64,000 bases of DNA from Portulaca oleracea (Eukaryota > Streptophyta > Magnoliopsida > Caryophyllales > Portulacaceae): NCBI GenBank assembly GCA_029582165.1, contig CM055889.1, positions 14,626,841 to 14,690,840 of the forward strand, given 5' to 3'. The stretch's first letter is position 1. Each line of letters begins with the position of its first letter. Both the position numbers and the translations under genes were made by a program. Of the stretch, positions 9,846-21,627 are shown piece by piece. A model generated the notes under the pieces. That model was given only the letters and a program-made list of their open reading frames with translations. It searched no databases and was not told the origin of the DNA.

Positions 9846-10417
9846 TCTTCATTGCAAACATGAGTCAACCTAAAGTTGGTGTTGGTGCTCCTGAGTCTCT
9901 TGTTTGTCGTTCACCTCCATCGCGCTCGTTCAAGGATGTGTTAGTTAGTCTTGCTCCAAATGACAATGAAGACACAGTGTCGGTTCATTCAGTGCATGAT
10001 TTTTCTCCTGATACGGAGGATTCTATCTTAGTGCGATCAAAAGTCGGTGCTAGGAGTAGACGGAGAGGTAAGGCCGTGTTAAAATCTAAATGGAAGTTGG
10101 TTTTGGATGCCTCTCGGAAGACTAAGTCAACTAATTTTGATGCGTCACGGAAGTTAAAGAACATTATCAGTCTTGAAGAGGCGTTTGTTCGAAGCAAGGC
10201 GTTGGTGAGAGAGATTGGTAGGCAAAAGGTTCTATCAACCAAGAAAAAGTGATTGGTTTGTTTGGCCGGCTTCGTAGCTGTTTTTCATGTTTTATGGATG
10301 TTTCTCTTTTTGTTGCTGTTTTGCTTGTTGTTGGTCTGTTTTCGCTGTTTTCTGCGGTCCTTTTGTAGCATCTTTGATGCTTTTAGCCTTTGTGGCTTAT
10401 AACTATCGAAAAAAAAT
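9846..10417 (+). mobile_element. Short LINE-derived non-autonomous retroposon
   Basis: A 572-bp unit ends in CTATCG followed by a short A tail. It is flanked by perfect 10-bp target duplications (CAGAATATGT at 9836-9845 and 10418-10427). It opens 14 bases before an ATG and carries one ORF that looks like the beginning of a LINE ORF1. The ORF is followed by a T/G-rich 3' UTR with a small hairpin (GCTTTTAGCCTTTGTGGC). The long ORF2 is absent, so the unit seems to be an internally deleted LINE copied by the partner's reverse transcriptase. A related 3' tail (CTTTTAGTAATCGAAAAAAA) occurs at about 46437. Confidence 0.75.
9860..10252 (+). CDS. ORF of the LINE-derived retroposon (ORF1-like N-terminus)
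   Basis: The 130-codon frame starts at ATG 9860; an upstream in-frame ATG at 9842 lies in the target duplication and flank, so it is not part of the element. The protein begins MSQPKVGVGAPESLVCRS and has PPSRSFKDVLVSLAPND, wording like the start of plant LINE ORF1 proteins. It then becomes very basic (GARSRRRGKAVLKSKWKL, REIGRQKVLSTKKK). No zinc knuckle or endonuclease domain is present. A basic, nucleic-acid-binding role is inferred from composition only. Confidence 0.55.
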   Translation: MSQPKVGVGAPESLVCRSPPSRSFKDVLVSLAPNDNEDTVSVHSVHDFSPDTEDSILVRSKVGARSRRRGKAVLKSKWKLVLDASRKTKSTNFDASRKLKNIISLEEAFVRSKALVREIGRQKVLSTKKK

Positions 10418-10427
10418 CAGAATATGT

Positions 10428-10864
10428 ATGAGTGTATAACTAAATATTGGACAACAAAAACAGGGACTCGGTAGGGCCTTTTTCTGTCTACTGAATATGA
10501 ATGACGCCTTCAGGAATCCAACCCAAGTTCCTTAAATGCATAGAAACAAATTAGCAATTCAACAATCATCAATCAACAATCAACAACTATGATATTTTCT
10601 TACAAGTATGCCCATACAATGATACAACCTCTGCATTGCAAAACTTCCAGTATCACTAAAATTTTAAACCGAGTATCTTCCATCACAAAAGCCAACTCTA
10701 CCACATTCTTTTAAGTCACTAGGCCTCCTCTACAACGTGTAAATCTAGTAAGCTAACAGATGAAGAAATAGGGTACTGCAATGCTAAACTAAGCCGACAA
10801 TGAGCCTCCAAATGTTGCCACTTCCCACTATAGAAATTGTGCTTACCAAGATTTGAACCTTACC
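10428..10864. other. Intergenic, no gene seen
   Basis: No coding or structured signal recognised. It lies between the LINE-derived retroposon and the 3' tail of a minus-strand LINE fragment. Confidence 0.4.
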
Positions 10865-11460
10865 CCTTTTTTTTGGGAAATAGAGGAAATTATATTAATT
10901 AACAACATACATTACAATGATGCAACAAGACATAAAAAAACTCAGACCTTGTCTTTGCAACAAAAATGCCCATCAAGAGCCGATACAAATCCGTGATATA
11001 AATTACAAAAGTATATAAGACTAAAGGCTAATACTTGTAATTAATGCCAACAACCGACCAACCGCCTCTGTTACTACCATTTTGAAAGCTTACGGTCCAG
11101 GAAAGCCCAAAAGTGATCTGCATCCACCAAATTGTCTTATCCAAAAGAGTGGTGGTAAAGGAACCAACATTAGTAACTCCATTAAACACTATCAAAGATA
11201 TGCAAGTCATTCGCAATAAGAAGATCACGACAATTATTCTTTTTGGAGACCCAATTTTGAACAGATTTTGCAGTTGTAGGAGGCTTAATAGCCTGAACTT
11301 TATGGAATTACCCCAAGAAAGAAAGAGCTTCCTGTGATTATCATGAATAATGAAAAAAGTCGAAAGTATCAATCCTAAGCATGGTTTGTCTCCGCAAAAG
11401 GAGGATAAGTAAACTTCAATGGTGTCAATTGCTAAAGATCTAATGACAACCCACAAACTA
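10865..11460 (-). mobile_element. LINE 3' fragment (minus strand)
   Basis: On the minus strand the segment ends in AATTTCCTCTATTTCCC followed by an A run (plus-strand T run at 10868-10875), a tail common to plant L1-type LINEs. The open frame at 11456-11028 (142 codons) has words such as WSVVGINYKY near its end but no clear catalytic motif. I take it as a decayed ORF2 C-terminal or 3' UTR piece, 5'-truncated. Confidence 0.5.
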
Positions 11461-12063
11461 GAGCAGGCGCTAGCTAAGCCTTTAAACCTAACATTTCCTT
11501 ATTTCGCTTGTTGTCTCCCATGGGTAAATATATGGTAATTTTTTGAAAGTTAGCTTATTGAATCCAAACAGTTAATATGAAAAAAAAAACTACTTACCAA
11601 ATACATTAAGTAACTTTTTAAACTTGTTCCAAGAATTAACAGTATCTAAAAGGCTAAAAGTTATCCAAAAGCTGGGTAGCCAAGCACCCATAGTGTTATT
11701 CATTAAATGTCTTTTCTTGTCATGTTATCTGTTCTTTGGATTTGTTCAACTATCCAATCCAATCCAATCCAATCCATCCAAACCTGATTTTAACCAATCC
11801 AAAGAACAGAGATACCTTTAATTAACCAATCCACCCAAACCTGATTCTAAAATAGTAAAATATACCAAACCCTACTTGGAACATAAATAAGGATAATCGA
11901 TGGTTTAATTAACAAGCCTGCAATACACTCTCATTAGATATTGATAATTACATAAATGGGAATTTGGTTATAGAGGGAAGGAGTAGATATTAAATATTAA
12001 TTCCTACAAGTTTAAGAAAATGGGCCAAAAAAGGGCCTAATGGAATACATACATCAAATCACA
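11461..12063. other. Intergenic and probable 3' UTR of the receptor kinase
   Basis: No separate gene seen. The part next to 12064 should hold the 3' UTR of the minus-strand receptor kinase. A short tandem of AATCC/CCAAT words is at about 11750-11790. Confidence 0.45.
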
Positions 12064-15000
12064 TCATTGAGCAAATGGGATTTTGTCAAGGACTTGGAGG
12101 GCTTCTTTCATAGAAGGTCTCTTTTGAGGCAACAAAGATGCACAACTAAACCCTAGCTTAAATATGCTCATCATGGCCTCTTCTTTGCCCTGTATTTCAG
12201 CCCTTAGTGCCACATCAGCAATTCTCAACACCCAGAACTTGTCCTCCAACCCAGACCCGGAAACCGGGGTCCACTGACCCACTTCCTTATCCAAGTAGAC
12301 CCTCCCAGTTAGAAGCTCAAGCAAAACTATCCCAAATGAGTACACATCCCACTTTGGGCTGGGCTTCAGGTTCTTCAGTGACTCTGGGGCCTGGTAAGGC
12401 GACAGGCCTGGCCCATTTGCAGACGTGAATGGGCTGCCAGTGTATGGGCTGCCGCTCACCGGATGTTGATCTTGGGCTCCGTCAAAGGATCTTTTGCTCC
12501 CAAAGTGACGGGCCGAACCACCACCCTTGCAGCTGCTGGTGCCATAGACGAGCCAACTAAGCCCAAGATCACTAATGATGGGCTCCATTTCTGGTGTCAA
12601 CAGAATGTTGGTTGGTTTGATGTTTCCATGAACAAATCTCTTGTCATGGATGTATGTTAATCCCCTTGCAACTCCTTTTGCGATCCTCAATCGCGTCGAT
12701 AATGGCAGATGGTATGGCGTCGAACCACTCTTTTCTGTAAATTTCCATGGATCAAGATTATGAGAAAAAGTATATGATAGTGATACAATCTAGCCAAAAA
12801 GAGAAACAACCACCATGGACAATAATCCAACGGTAATTGAAGGCATTGTGGCTGTAATAACAATGGCCCAATGCCATCCAATTAATGTAAGTCCTAAATT
12901 GGCAGAATTTTTAAGAATTCATATGTAGACAGATTCAAATCAAATCTGAAAGACTATTTTAGACTATTAAAGCATCATTGGATTTTCAACTATCAGTTTA
13001 AACTTTTGATTAAGATGATTCCACATGGTATTAAAGTCACACTGAGTGGGAAGTCTCAGATTCGAATCTTAGCAACCCTCATGTAGATTTGCGCAAGGTA
13101 AAAGAGGACTTTGCAGCATTCACGTGAGCATGCGTGTTAGACTATTAAATCATACATTCGACCTTCAACTATATCAACATCCAAATCTTAAATTCATGTT
13201 TCCAACTTGGAATTATTGTGGAAGGCATTGTCACAATATCACTCATAGCAAGAGAATGAGTCAAAAAGAAGAAACATAATGGAAATTGATATGCTAGGCT
13301 GCTAGTTTGATCGATTAGTACCCGTGAGTTGAAAAAGATTGCCAACATGGGGAAAAAATAGGTGAAGAAAAACTATTTAATCTGATGGGAAATCACTTTG
13401 AGTAAAACTAGGGTAAAACAGTGTCTGGGCCCAACAAGTAAAGCAAGACAGTACAAGCATGAAATGCATGCTATCATTTTATTGTTTTCAGTAACTATTT
13501 AATTTTCTTCTCCTTTTTCAATCTGTTTTTATTTTTCTTTAGCCCATATTAAAAATTCTATTTTTGGAGGGTGCAAAAAAAAAAGTGGCCCACAGAAGCC
13601 AAACAATTGAATCTCTAAGGAACTGTAGTTTTCATGCACAATTTGCTCACCAGCAAAATCAACTACTCCTGTTCTTGTGTTGTAATTTGTAGGGTTTTTA
13701 GCCCGTGACACAAGGAGGAAAGGAAACCTATGGAAAAATGATGGGTGAATGATTTTTGTGTTTGTTTGTTTTCTCCATCATCATTTTGGTTATGTTATCT
13801 TCCTCCCCTGCTTACCCTCCAACAAGATAAAGATGGAAAAATATCGTCTTATATGTATCCCTTCCATACAAAGTTCGGACCATTTACGTTCAAGGCCCTT
13901 CATAATTAAAGTGATGTATCACGTATATATAGTTATAGCTATCGCCCTCATTCATCTTTATTTCTTTGTTTTTAAGTGCTCGTTTGCATTAGAGGCTCCC
14001 AAGAATAACATTGCAATCAAGATGGAATACTTCCAAAAAAAGATTGGTCACTTTCATATATACGCAAGGCTTGCCCCTCCCTCTCTTCCAAAAGTATCGG
14101 TTAGTTAAAAAGAGGCAAAATAGTCTAATGAATGGCAAATTATTAGATCCATCTTGTTCTACCTATCTTTAACAACATAAGTAAACCTAATAATTAAAAA
14201 TTTATTTATGTTTTAAAATTTATGTTCAAAAAAAGGTATTGAACCCTTAATATCAAGCTTAAATAAATGGGTTATGATCAATACTAAATCTTGATGTAAA
14301 TAATTTAGTTTTTTTATCTATCATGGAGAAGGTCATGGCTCTGACCAACCACAGTAGCTCCACCCCCTACTATAGCTAGTACACTACTTCCTCCATTTCT
14401 AAATAATGGTTATTTTACATGGTCTAAAAAATACAAGATCAAGGTAGTTATTTAAGAGGAATTGTATTTGTTTACAAAAATCTTTATTTTAACTAAGACT
14501 CTCTTGTTTTGTGTGGTTCCACACTGCGCTAATCATGTTTTACCATATTTACCACAGTCCTTCATACCTTATCACAACAAATCATAATTTTTCCTCTGCT
14601 CACTTTTCTCGTCTACTTCTAATTTACTCCCTCCTCACCTATCACATCAATCATTCTTACCACAAATTTTACCATAAGATACCATGTCATACCACACTTT
14701 TCACCATCCATCCATATCACATTATTTTCCTTTACTCTTTCACTCTATCATCCGTTCACAAGATCAGGGCATAATGATTTTAATGAAGAGGACAAAATTG
14801 TAGTTTATAAAGATAAACATGACAAACCAAAAATGCACAGTACACTGAAATTGAAAGGGCAACACATTTTATAAACCAAAAAAGAAAAAAAAAATAAGAC
14901 TAAAAATATTGTCGGACAGAAGGAGTATACTCTGGGATTCTGTTTGTATTATTTTAGTGATATGATAAAAACCATGATATGATAGCCTACATCGATCATC

Positions 15001-18000
15001 TTATCTTTTCTTTGTATTATTTGTGCTTTTTATGAGTAGTGGTGATTTTACATGACCTTAATCATTATGTTTGAGATCAAAAAGTCAGAAATGGTATACC
15101 TCGATGAAAAGAAAGAATACCCTGGCTAGTGTACAGCCACAGTCAGTAGACTAAAGCAGAAGTCATAATGAGAACATGTTGGTTAAGTTATGTCTTTATG
15201 CAAAGCAACAAAATTTGAGGTTGAAATTATGAATAATGCTGGTTTTTTCAGACACTGAAATTGTGTGATTTTCTAAGGCTAAGCTAGTGTGTACTGTATC
15301 AATAGGTGGCAGCTTTATGCAGAATCAGTTGCACTATGAACATTGTCTTCTACAGTGTGTGAAGACAAAAGGAAAAGACTAGCCCTCAGTTTTGACAATA
15401 TTACCTTTTTTTTTTTCTAGCCCACCTTATTCTCCAATCAGACGGCCAATTTGAAGAGAGAAATGCACACATTTGCATTTGCAACCAAATTTACCCAAAG
15501 ATTAATAAAATGTTTAATATCTATTGTGTAAGTATTTATTTCTGGCTAACATTTGAAATAGTTCTTCCATTGAATAGTTCATATGTACTCCCTCGGTCCA
15601 TTTGTTTCTAAATACATATCCTTGCAACTAATATTTACAGTTTATACAATTTATATTTCAAGCCGTGTTCTATACTGCGGTATTTTGCATTATTTTGCGG
15701 TGAGGTGTGGTGAAATTGTGGTGGAGTGTGGTGGAATTGTGGTATGTTATTGGTATGTGGGGTAGGTGAGGAGAGAGAATGTAAAAAGTAGAGAAGAAAA
15801 GTGAGCAGAGAAAAAAGTAATGATTTGCGGTGAAATGTGGTGGGTTGTGGTAATAAGATCTGCAGACTGTGCTTTCCTGATTTTAACCATGATATAAAAC
15901 ACGGCCTCAATTTAATAAACATAACTATTTAATTTACTATTGTTTTTATTAATTTACTTTTGTCCCAATAAAATTTTTGATTAAAGTCGTATTTTTTTGT
16001 GATGTATGGTTAAATTTACCCCACTCTATGTCATTTTCCTACTCTATCAACTTATACTTTCTTGCCACCCTTATATAATATATATTTAAAATTATATAAT
16101 TAATAAGTCATGTGACTTCTGTTACTTATAATAATATTTATCAAAAATTATAAACTATATATTTAAAGAATAATATTTAAATGGTATGACTAAATTTATC
16201 CTCCCAAATACTATCCCACATTTTTCATTTTATCTCTACCTGCATGCTAGAATAGAAAGAGGATAATATAATTTGATTGGTCAATTTTCATTTTTTAATA
16301 CCTTTTAAACCTCTAAATAGCAATTCTTTAGAAATTTAACCATATTATTCTTCACAGATCATAACAGTTAATTAAGTAATAATTAACATAGAACAGAGCA
16401 GTAACTAACATGTTGAGCATGTTACAGTTGGCTATACACTCTATTCTCTTCAGCCAACTCGTTAATGGTTACTTCTTACTACCTCCGTCCCAAATTATTT
16501 GTCCATCTACCTAACTTTCTTGTCCCAAAATGTTTGTCCAGATAAATACTCTTTTGTTTCTTTTTTATTTTTTTTCACATGAAAAAAGTGAGGATAATTT
16601 TGGTACATTATACATTTGTCACCTCATTTCCCATGACCATTAGACTTTTAAATATAGTTGGATGGACAAACAATATGGGACGAAGGTAGTATCATTTTGC
16701 ATATGCACAACGGGTTTTATATTATTTTTCCATTATTTTCATATGGCTGGTGATATTATATAATGAATGATAGTATATATTGAGAAATTAATATTAAAAA
16801 TTAAAAATTTGATTAACACATTTGAAGACAAATAATATGTTTGGGCGCGAGCAATTAAGAACACCATGTAAATCAAACCAGAGCAAAAATGACAATAATA
16901 ATTAAAAGATACGAATTGAAGGAGAAAGCAAATTAGGTGATGGGAGGAGTAGTAGGGAGATGGAAACATACTGTAAGCAGAAGTAGCAAGGCTGCCATTG
17001 GAGACATAATCATAGATGACAAGCTTCTCATCGGATCCCCAATAGAACCCGCGAACCCGCACCAAATTGGGATGTCGAAGCTTGGCAATGGTCTTGACAT
17101 GTCCTTCGAAGTCCCTGAGCCTCTGAACCCAACTCTCCCCCAACCTCCTCACTGCAAACGTCGTGCCATCTTGAAGCACCGCCTTGTATACTATGCTCGA
17201 ACCACTTGCCCCCAACACAAACGCCGACGCTTTCAACAGCGTGTCCACTTCCATCTCTGTTTCTCCGTCCACCATCACCAGTGAACCACCACCACCGCCA
17301 TGATCGACCTTCTGGAGGTTCACTCCCTTGTCTGTCTTCCCTTTGTTGTTGGTGGTGTCATTGTCGTCTTCGCTTGCGGAGCTTGTTCTTGCTTCTGAGG
17401 TTGCCCCCTCCTCGCTGTCTTCCCCTCTCAGGCAATAACTCAAACACCTGGTGGGCATGTATGTATTGAACTGATGATAATGGTGATCCTCTGTGTTGTT
17501 GATTTGGACCGAGAATTGGTCTTGTTTGGTGGTTCCCGTCTTTGGGTTGCCGAATTTCCCGTCTGGGTTTCGCTTTTGCTTCTTGAGTTGGTAGAGGTAG
17601 AGAAAAACGGCCCCCAAAATCGCAATCCCCACCAAATCTGCTAAAGTAATGGCGACAATGGTGGCGGGTTTTAGTCGGTTGTTGTGGGAATTCGGGGACG
17701 AGTTGGAACCCGTACCCGAATCGTCCGACTTCGGCATGACGGCTATGGCGGGTGAAATCGAGGAGGTCGCATTTGGTGGGTTGGAAAGTGTGGAAGGAAT
17801 TACGCACAAGTTCTTCAATGGCTTCCCGCACAAGTCCCGGTTGCCCGAAAACAATTCCGGGCCCTGACCCAACAACGCCTTCGACGGTGGGATTTGGCCC
17901 GTCAAGTTGTTGAACGAGAGATCGACGGTGGCGTTCTCCGGTACACCGGCGACGAACTCCGGCGGAATGCTCCCGGAGAATCCATTGTTGGAAAGATTCA

Positions 18001-18634
18001 AGTACCTCAATCCGGGCCCACCAAGATCCGCCGGGAGGGACCCACTGAACTGATTGTCGGAAAGATCCAGAACCTCAACGGATCCGAACCCAGGAGGGAC
18101 ATGCCCGGAAAATTGGTTCCTTCTCAGGGACAAAACCGTCAAAGTCTTCAACGAGCTCAGACTCGCCGGAATTTCGCCGGAGAACGAGTTCTCAGAGAGG
18201 TTAACGGAGGCGAACGAGCTCTTAGAGAAGTCGGGAAGTTCGCCGGAGAAGAGATTGGAGGAGAGAGAAAGCTCCCTGAGCGCCGACGAGTTGAAGAGGG
18301 TGTCCGGCAATGTGCCATTGAAGAAGTTTCCAGAAAGATCGAGAGTTTCCAGCCGGGTAATGAACCCAACGTCGGGCGGTATAGACCCGACGAGACGGCT
18401 GTTAGGAAGTGACAAACCGACGACATTAGACCCACCTGGGCCACAAACGACGCCGTTCCACGAACAGGGGTTGGCGTCGGAGTAGTTCCAGGACTGTAAA
18501 ACTGACAAAGGGTCGCTGAGAATGGCGTATTTTAGCGCAAGCAGGGCAGTCCCATCTGAGTTAAGAGCGAAAGTATGAATTTGGAGAGTGAAAAAGGTAA
18601 GGAGGAAGAAAATTGAGGGAGCTTTGGTCATCAT
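12064..18634 (-). CDS. LRR receptor-like kinase (LRR-III type, atypical kinase)
   Basis: Two exons, 16972-18634 and 12064-12734, join in phase 1 (donor ACA/GTATGT, acceptor TTTACAG) into 777 codons. Domains: signal peptide 1-23; LRR N-terminal cap with NPCSWNGVVC (about 55-64); about seven LRRs (70-250, e.g. LDLSGNFFNGTLP); LRR C-terminal cap; transmembrane segment about 324-348; acidic Ser/Thr-rich juxtamembrane region; kinase from about 466. The kinase is atypical: AVRR has Arg496 at the usual Lys, the catalytic loop is HGNIKPTN (590-597) instead of HRDLKxxN, and DFG reads DLG (610-612), so weak or no phosphotransfer is expected. Such proteins usually act at the plasma membrane as signalling co-receptors or scaffolds. 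Closest remembered relatives are the Arabidopsis At4g34220/At2g15300 proteins. Start chosen at the first of two adjacent ATGs. Confidence 0.92.
12950..13180 (+). repeat. tRNA-like SINE-type repeat, copy 1
   Basis: The unit contains CCACATGGTATTAAAGTCAC (A-box-like), then CTCAGATTCGAATCTTAGC (B-box-like, GATTCGAATC), then TTGCGCAAGGT. The same order and surrounding wording (TTAAACTTTTGATTAAGATG) occurs in reverse at 24055-24320. Pol III-like boxes suggest a tRNA-derived SINE, but no poly(A) end or target duplication was identified. Confidence 0.5.
14387..14925. mobile_element. Stowaway-like MITE with a nested repeat
   Basis: Ends CTTCCTCCATTTCTAAATA and, in reverse complement, CTCCTTCTGTCCGACAATA, each next to TA. 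The TIRs are clearly decayed. The copy is longer than a normal Stowaway because another repeat (about 14512-14775, related to the unit at 15659-15907) sits inside it. Confidence 0.5.
14512..14775 (-). repeat. GTGG-rich non-autonomous repeat, copy 1
   Basis: Read on the minus strand this resembles the unit at 15659-15907: shared wording includes TGCGGTGAAATGTGG-like repeats and a GTGAGCAGAG block (CTCTGCTCAC on the plus strand near 14599). The two copies lie in opposite orientation within the same intron. The ends of this copy are not defined. Confidence 0.4.
15659..15907 (+). mobile_element. GTGG-rich MITE, copy 2, with GCCGTGTT ends
   Basis: The unit begins AAGCCGTGTTCTATAC and ends GATATAAAACACGGCCTC, an inverted pair of about 15 bp. 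The body is a run of imperfect GTGGTGAAATTGTGG repeats. A clean target duplication is not visible, so the superfamily (hAT or PIF) is open. Confidence 0.5.
16479..16689. mobile_element. Stowaway-like MITE
   Basis: 211 bp, TIRs CTACCTCCGTCCCAAATTA and GGGACGAAGGTAG, flanked by TA on both sides (16477-16478 and 16690-16691). The subterminal wording TTTGTCCATCTACC is inverted at the other end. It is the same family as 21378-21625. Non-coding. Confidence 0.85.
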
Positions 18635-18960
18635 TTTGAGGTCTCTGTGACTGTTATGGGTTTTGCAGGCACAGGGCTAGAGCTGTTTGACTAGTTGTCC
18701 TACTACTACATGTGGAGTGTGGAGGGGATAAAAAGGGAGAAGAATTTGAAGGAGAGGATGAACAACTTCAAAGTTCAAATGAAGGTGATGGTGATGGTTG
18801 TTTTGGTGAACTAAAGTTGCAAGTGAAAGGTGGGTGAGGTGGTAGAGAGGGAGAAGGAGAAGAAGGAGAAGGTGGTGCCGGGTTTGGTGAAAGAGATAGT
18901 TGATAAAGAAAGGAGCCAAATTTGGAAAGTGTAAACCACTCATCTGTCTCCTATAAACAA
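18635..18960 (-). promoter_or_regulatory. 5' leader and proximal promoter of the receptor kinase
   Basis: On the minus strand the sequence just before the ATG is strongly pyrimidine-rich (CTTCTCC, CCTCTCC, CCTCACCC runs), as in many plant 5' leaders. No single clear TATA box could be chosen. Open frames here in other phases are composition artefacts. Confidence 0.4.
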
Positions 18961-19159
18961 TAACAAAATTACTATGAATTTATAAATTTATATATAACTC
19001 CTATAAAAATAATTTTGACAATAGACTATGATAACAATTTCATATTGATAGATAATTAAAAAAGTTATTAATAAAATTTTTAAAAGTAAACTATAATTTT
19101 TAGACAAATATAGGTAGTAATGTTGTTATCTATAGATTAATGGAAAGTCACATGAGGTA

Positions 19160-19538
19160 CTCCCTCCTTTCTATATTAATTGACACTTAAACTAACTTTT
19201 TTTGTTTTAAAGTGATTATCACTTTTCATTTCGCAATAGTTAATTTAATTATTTTAACTTTAATAATTATGTTAACTTTTTACTTTTTCAATTAATAAAA
19301 ACTACTCCCCGTTTGTTTTTAATTGGCTTTCACGTTTTTTGAGGTCTGTCTTTAATCAACAATTTCACCCATAATACTTTTATAAAGATCTACGATATTA
19401 TACTTTTTTAATAGTATTTTTTTATAACGAATCTAACAACATCAATTTTGTATGATAAATCATAGTACAAATTAAGATATTAACGGTCAAAGTTTTTGAC
19501 ACAATTACCAAGGTGACAATTAAAAAAAACGGAAGGAG
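19160..19538. mobile_element. Stowaway-like MITE
   Basis: Ends CTCCCTCCTTTCTATATTA and (reverse complement) CTCCTTCCGTTTTTTTTAA, with TA on each side (19158-19159, 19539-19540). It is 379 bp. A second internal CTCCCCGTTTGTTTTTAATT at about 19306 suggests a nested or compound copy. Confidence 0.6.
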
Positions 19539-19774
19539 TATTCATACTCACGTTCTCTCACTACCTACAACTTGGTTTCCGAAAAAAAAAACCTTTGAAA
19601 AAATAGTATTATTTAATAATGTGGGTAGTTTTTTTAGTTAAACCTTGATATATGAAAAAATTTAAAATATGACAATTAATATGGAATGAAGGGAATATAC
19701 AATAAAAATTATCTAACAACAAAAAATATAAAGTATGATCCAAAAAGTTAATACATTGTCGATCTATTTTAAAT

Positions 19775-20523
19775 GGAAAATGATAAAAGTCTTGTACAAG
19801 ACACGTATTATGTGTCTTGTCACTATAGAAAATCTATATATTTGTAAATTAAATTGGAAAAAAGTTACATGATTGACTTTTATAACTATAATAATATATA
19901 TAAATTGAATAAAATCACACATTTATCGATATTTTTTATAATTTACAAAAAGACGTCTAAAATATGTCCAACGGATGGGGTTCATTCATTAGGGTGTCAA
20001 TTTTAATTGTTGGCGTAGCCAACACATTCTAAGCTTCTTATAATTGATAATTAATAGTATTTGTCAAAAAAATTGGGGTTAAAACGATAATAAGTATTGA
20101 TTTCATAAGGGAGAAGACATTTAAAGAGTGTCTTGGGGCAAGACACTTATCATCACCGATGATATGTGTCTTGCCCTAAGACACTACTTAAGTGTCTTCC
20201 TTTTTATAAAATTAATATGTATTATCATTTTTTACCTCAAATTTTTTGACAGATACTATTAATTATCAATTATAAGCCAACAATTAAATTTGACACCCTA
20301 ACGAATGAATTCCGCCTGTTGGGTATATTTTAGATGTCTTTTTGTAAATTTTAAAAAATATATATATAAATGTGATTTTATATCATTTATATATATATAT
20401 ATATATTATTATAGTTATAGAATCCAATCATACAATTTTTTCAATTTAATTTACAAATATATAGGTTTTATGGCATGACAAGACACTTAATATATTTCTT
20501 ACCCAAGACATTTATCATTTCTC
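19775..20523. mobile_element. 749-bp foldback (long-TIR) element
   Basis: The left arm (about 19775-20152) and right arm (about 20158-20523) are inverted copies of each other along almost their whole length, meeting near 20155. Matching words include CAAGACACTTATCATCACCG against its inverse, GATAATTAATAGTAT, and the ends GGAAAATGATAAA/GAGAAATGATAAA. The left arm carries an extra piece of about 23 bp (GTAGCCAACACATTC and on). TTTAAAT flanks both ends (19768-19774, 20524-20530), a possible 7-9-bp target duplication. A transcript would form one long hairpin. No protein is encoded. Confidence 0.8.
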
Positions 20524-20530
20524 TTTAAAT

Positions 20531-21375
20531 ATGTAGCATTTTTCTTGTCACTAACCATATTTTTTTGTTTTGATTGTGTCTTTCCCAAATTATGGTGCAT
20601 TATATATCACAACATGGAGTATATATGTACTTGATTCAATTATCTTGTCAGTTTCATATGTGAGAGTTCGTTTTCGATTGTATGATTGATTATGTTAGAC
20701 TTGTTTCAGAATTGTGTATATTTTCTCATTCTCATTTTATTTGTTATTATGTACTTTTTTAACTTTTGATGCCCTTTCTTCATATATAATAATTTGCTAA
20801 AATTAAAATATTATATTCTTATATTGATATTTTTTGGTTACTATTTTAATGATAATAGTGTATATTATATGTCACTATTTATGTAGAGAAATTAGTATTC
20901 AAATTAAGATACTGAAAAGGTTAATAATCAAAATTTTCAAAGTTCGACTAGTACAAAATTTGACACGACTTATTAAATGGAAGGGAGTTGTATTAATATG
21001 TATAATATGATTGTGTAAACATTCTTTTTTCAGTTATTCATAACCTATATCAAGCAGTAAATTTCACATTACAATAAAATGGAGAGTTCTGCTAAGTATG
21101 ATAGCTAAATAACAAAAAGCAAAAGCATCAAAAGCCTAGTACACATCATAAGCAATAAGTAAAAAAAACCAGCTCTTCAAGATTGGTATTATGTCCTAGA
21201 CTTTTCTATCTTTGTTTATTTTCTTCTTGAAAAGCTTCATCGTTGTATATCAATCATCATCGCTTAGTGTGACCAAACTAATTAATACCAACTTTCTTTA
21301 CCGTTTTGTACGATATGCAAGCCTTCAATATAGATTTCTCCAAATTGTCCCAATTTATCAACCCGTCTTCACATA
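20531..21375. other. Intergenic, AT-rich
   Basis: No gene or repeat boundary supported. Several weak T-rich frames only. Confidence 0.45.
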
Positions 21376-21377
21376 TA

Positions 21378-21625
21378 CTACCTCCGTCCTATATTGTTTG
21401 TCCATTCAACTATATTTAAAAGTCCAATGGTCATGGGAAATGGGGTGAAAAATATGTAATGTACCAGAATTGCTCTTACTTTTCTCATGTGAAAAAAAAT
21501 TAAAAAAACAAAAGAGTATTTATTAGGGGTACAATAGGAATTACAATCATTGAAATTATAAAATGGACAAACATTTTGGGACAAGGGAGTTAGATAGATG
21601 GACAAATAATTTGGGATGGAGGTAG
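21378..21625. mobile_element. Stowaway-like MITE
   Basis: 248 bp, TIRs CTACCTCCGTCCTATATTG and (reverse complement) CTACCTCCATCCCAAATTA, TA duplication at 21376-21377 and 21626-21627. It is the inverted sibling of 16479-16689, sharing TCAACTATATTTAAAAGTCC. Confidence 0.85.
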
Positions 21626-21627
21626 TA

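Larger units (their letters stand above)
12735..16971 (-). other. 4.2-kb intron of the receptor kinase gene
   Basis: The intron separates the glycine loop and hinge part of the kinase from the catalytic loop. It is large mainly because of inserted repeats: a SINE-like unit, two Stowaway-type MITEs and two related GTGG-rich units, listed separately. No independent gene was found inside. Confidence 0.85.

Noticed and set aside
17894..18485. Plus-strand frames of 143-172 codons
   Set aside because: Shadows of the LRR exon on the opposite strand.
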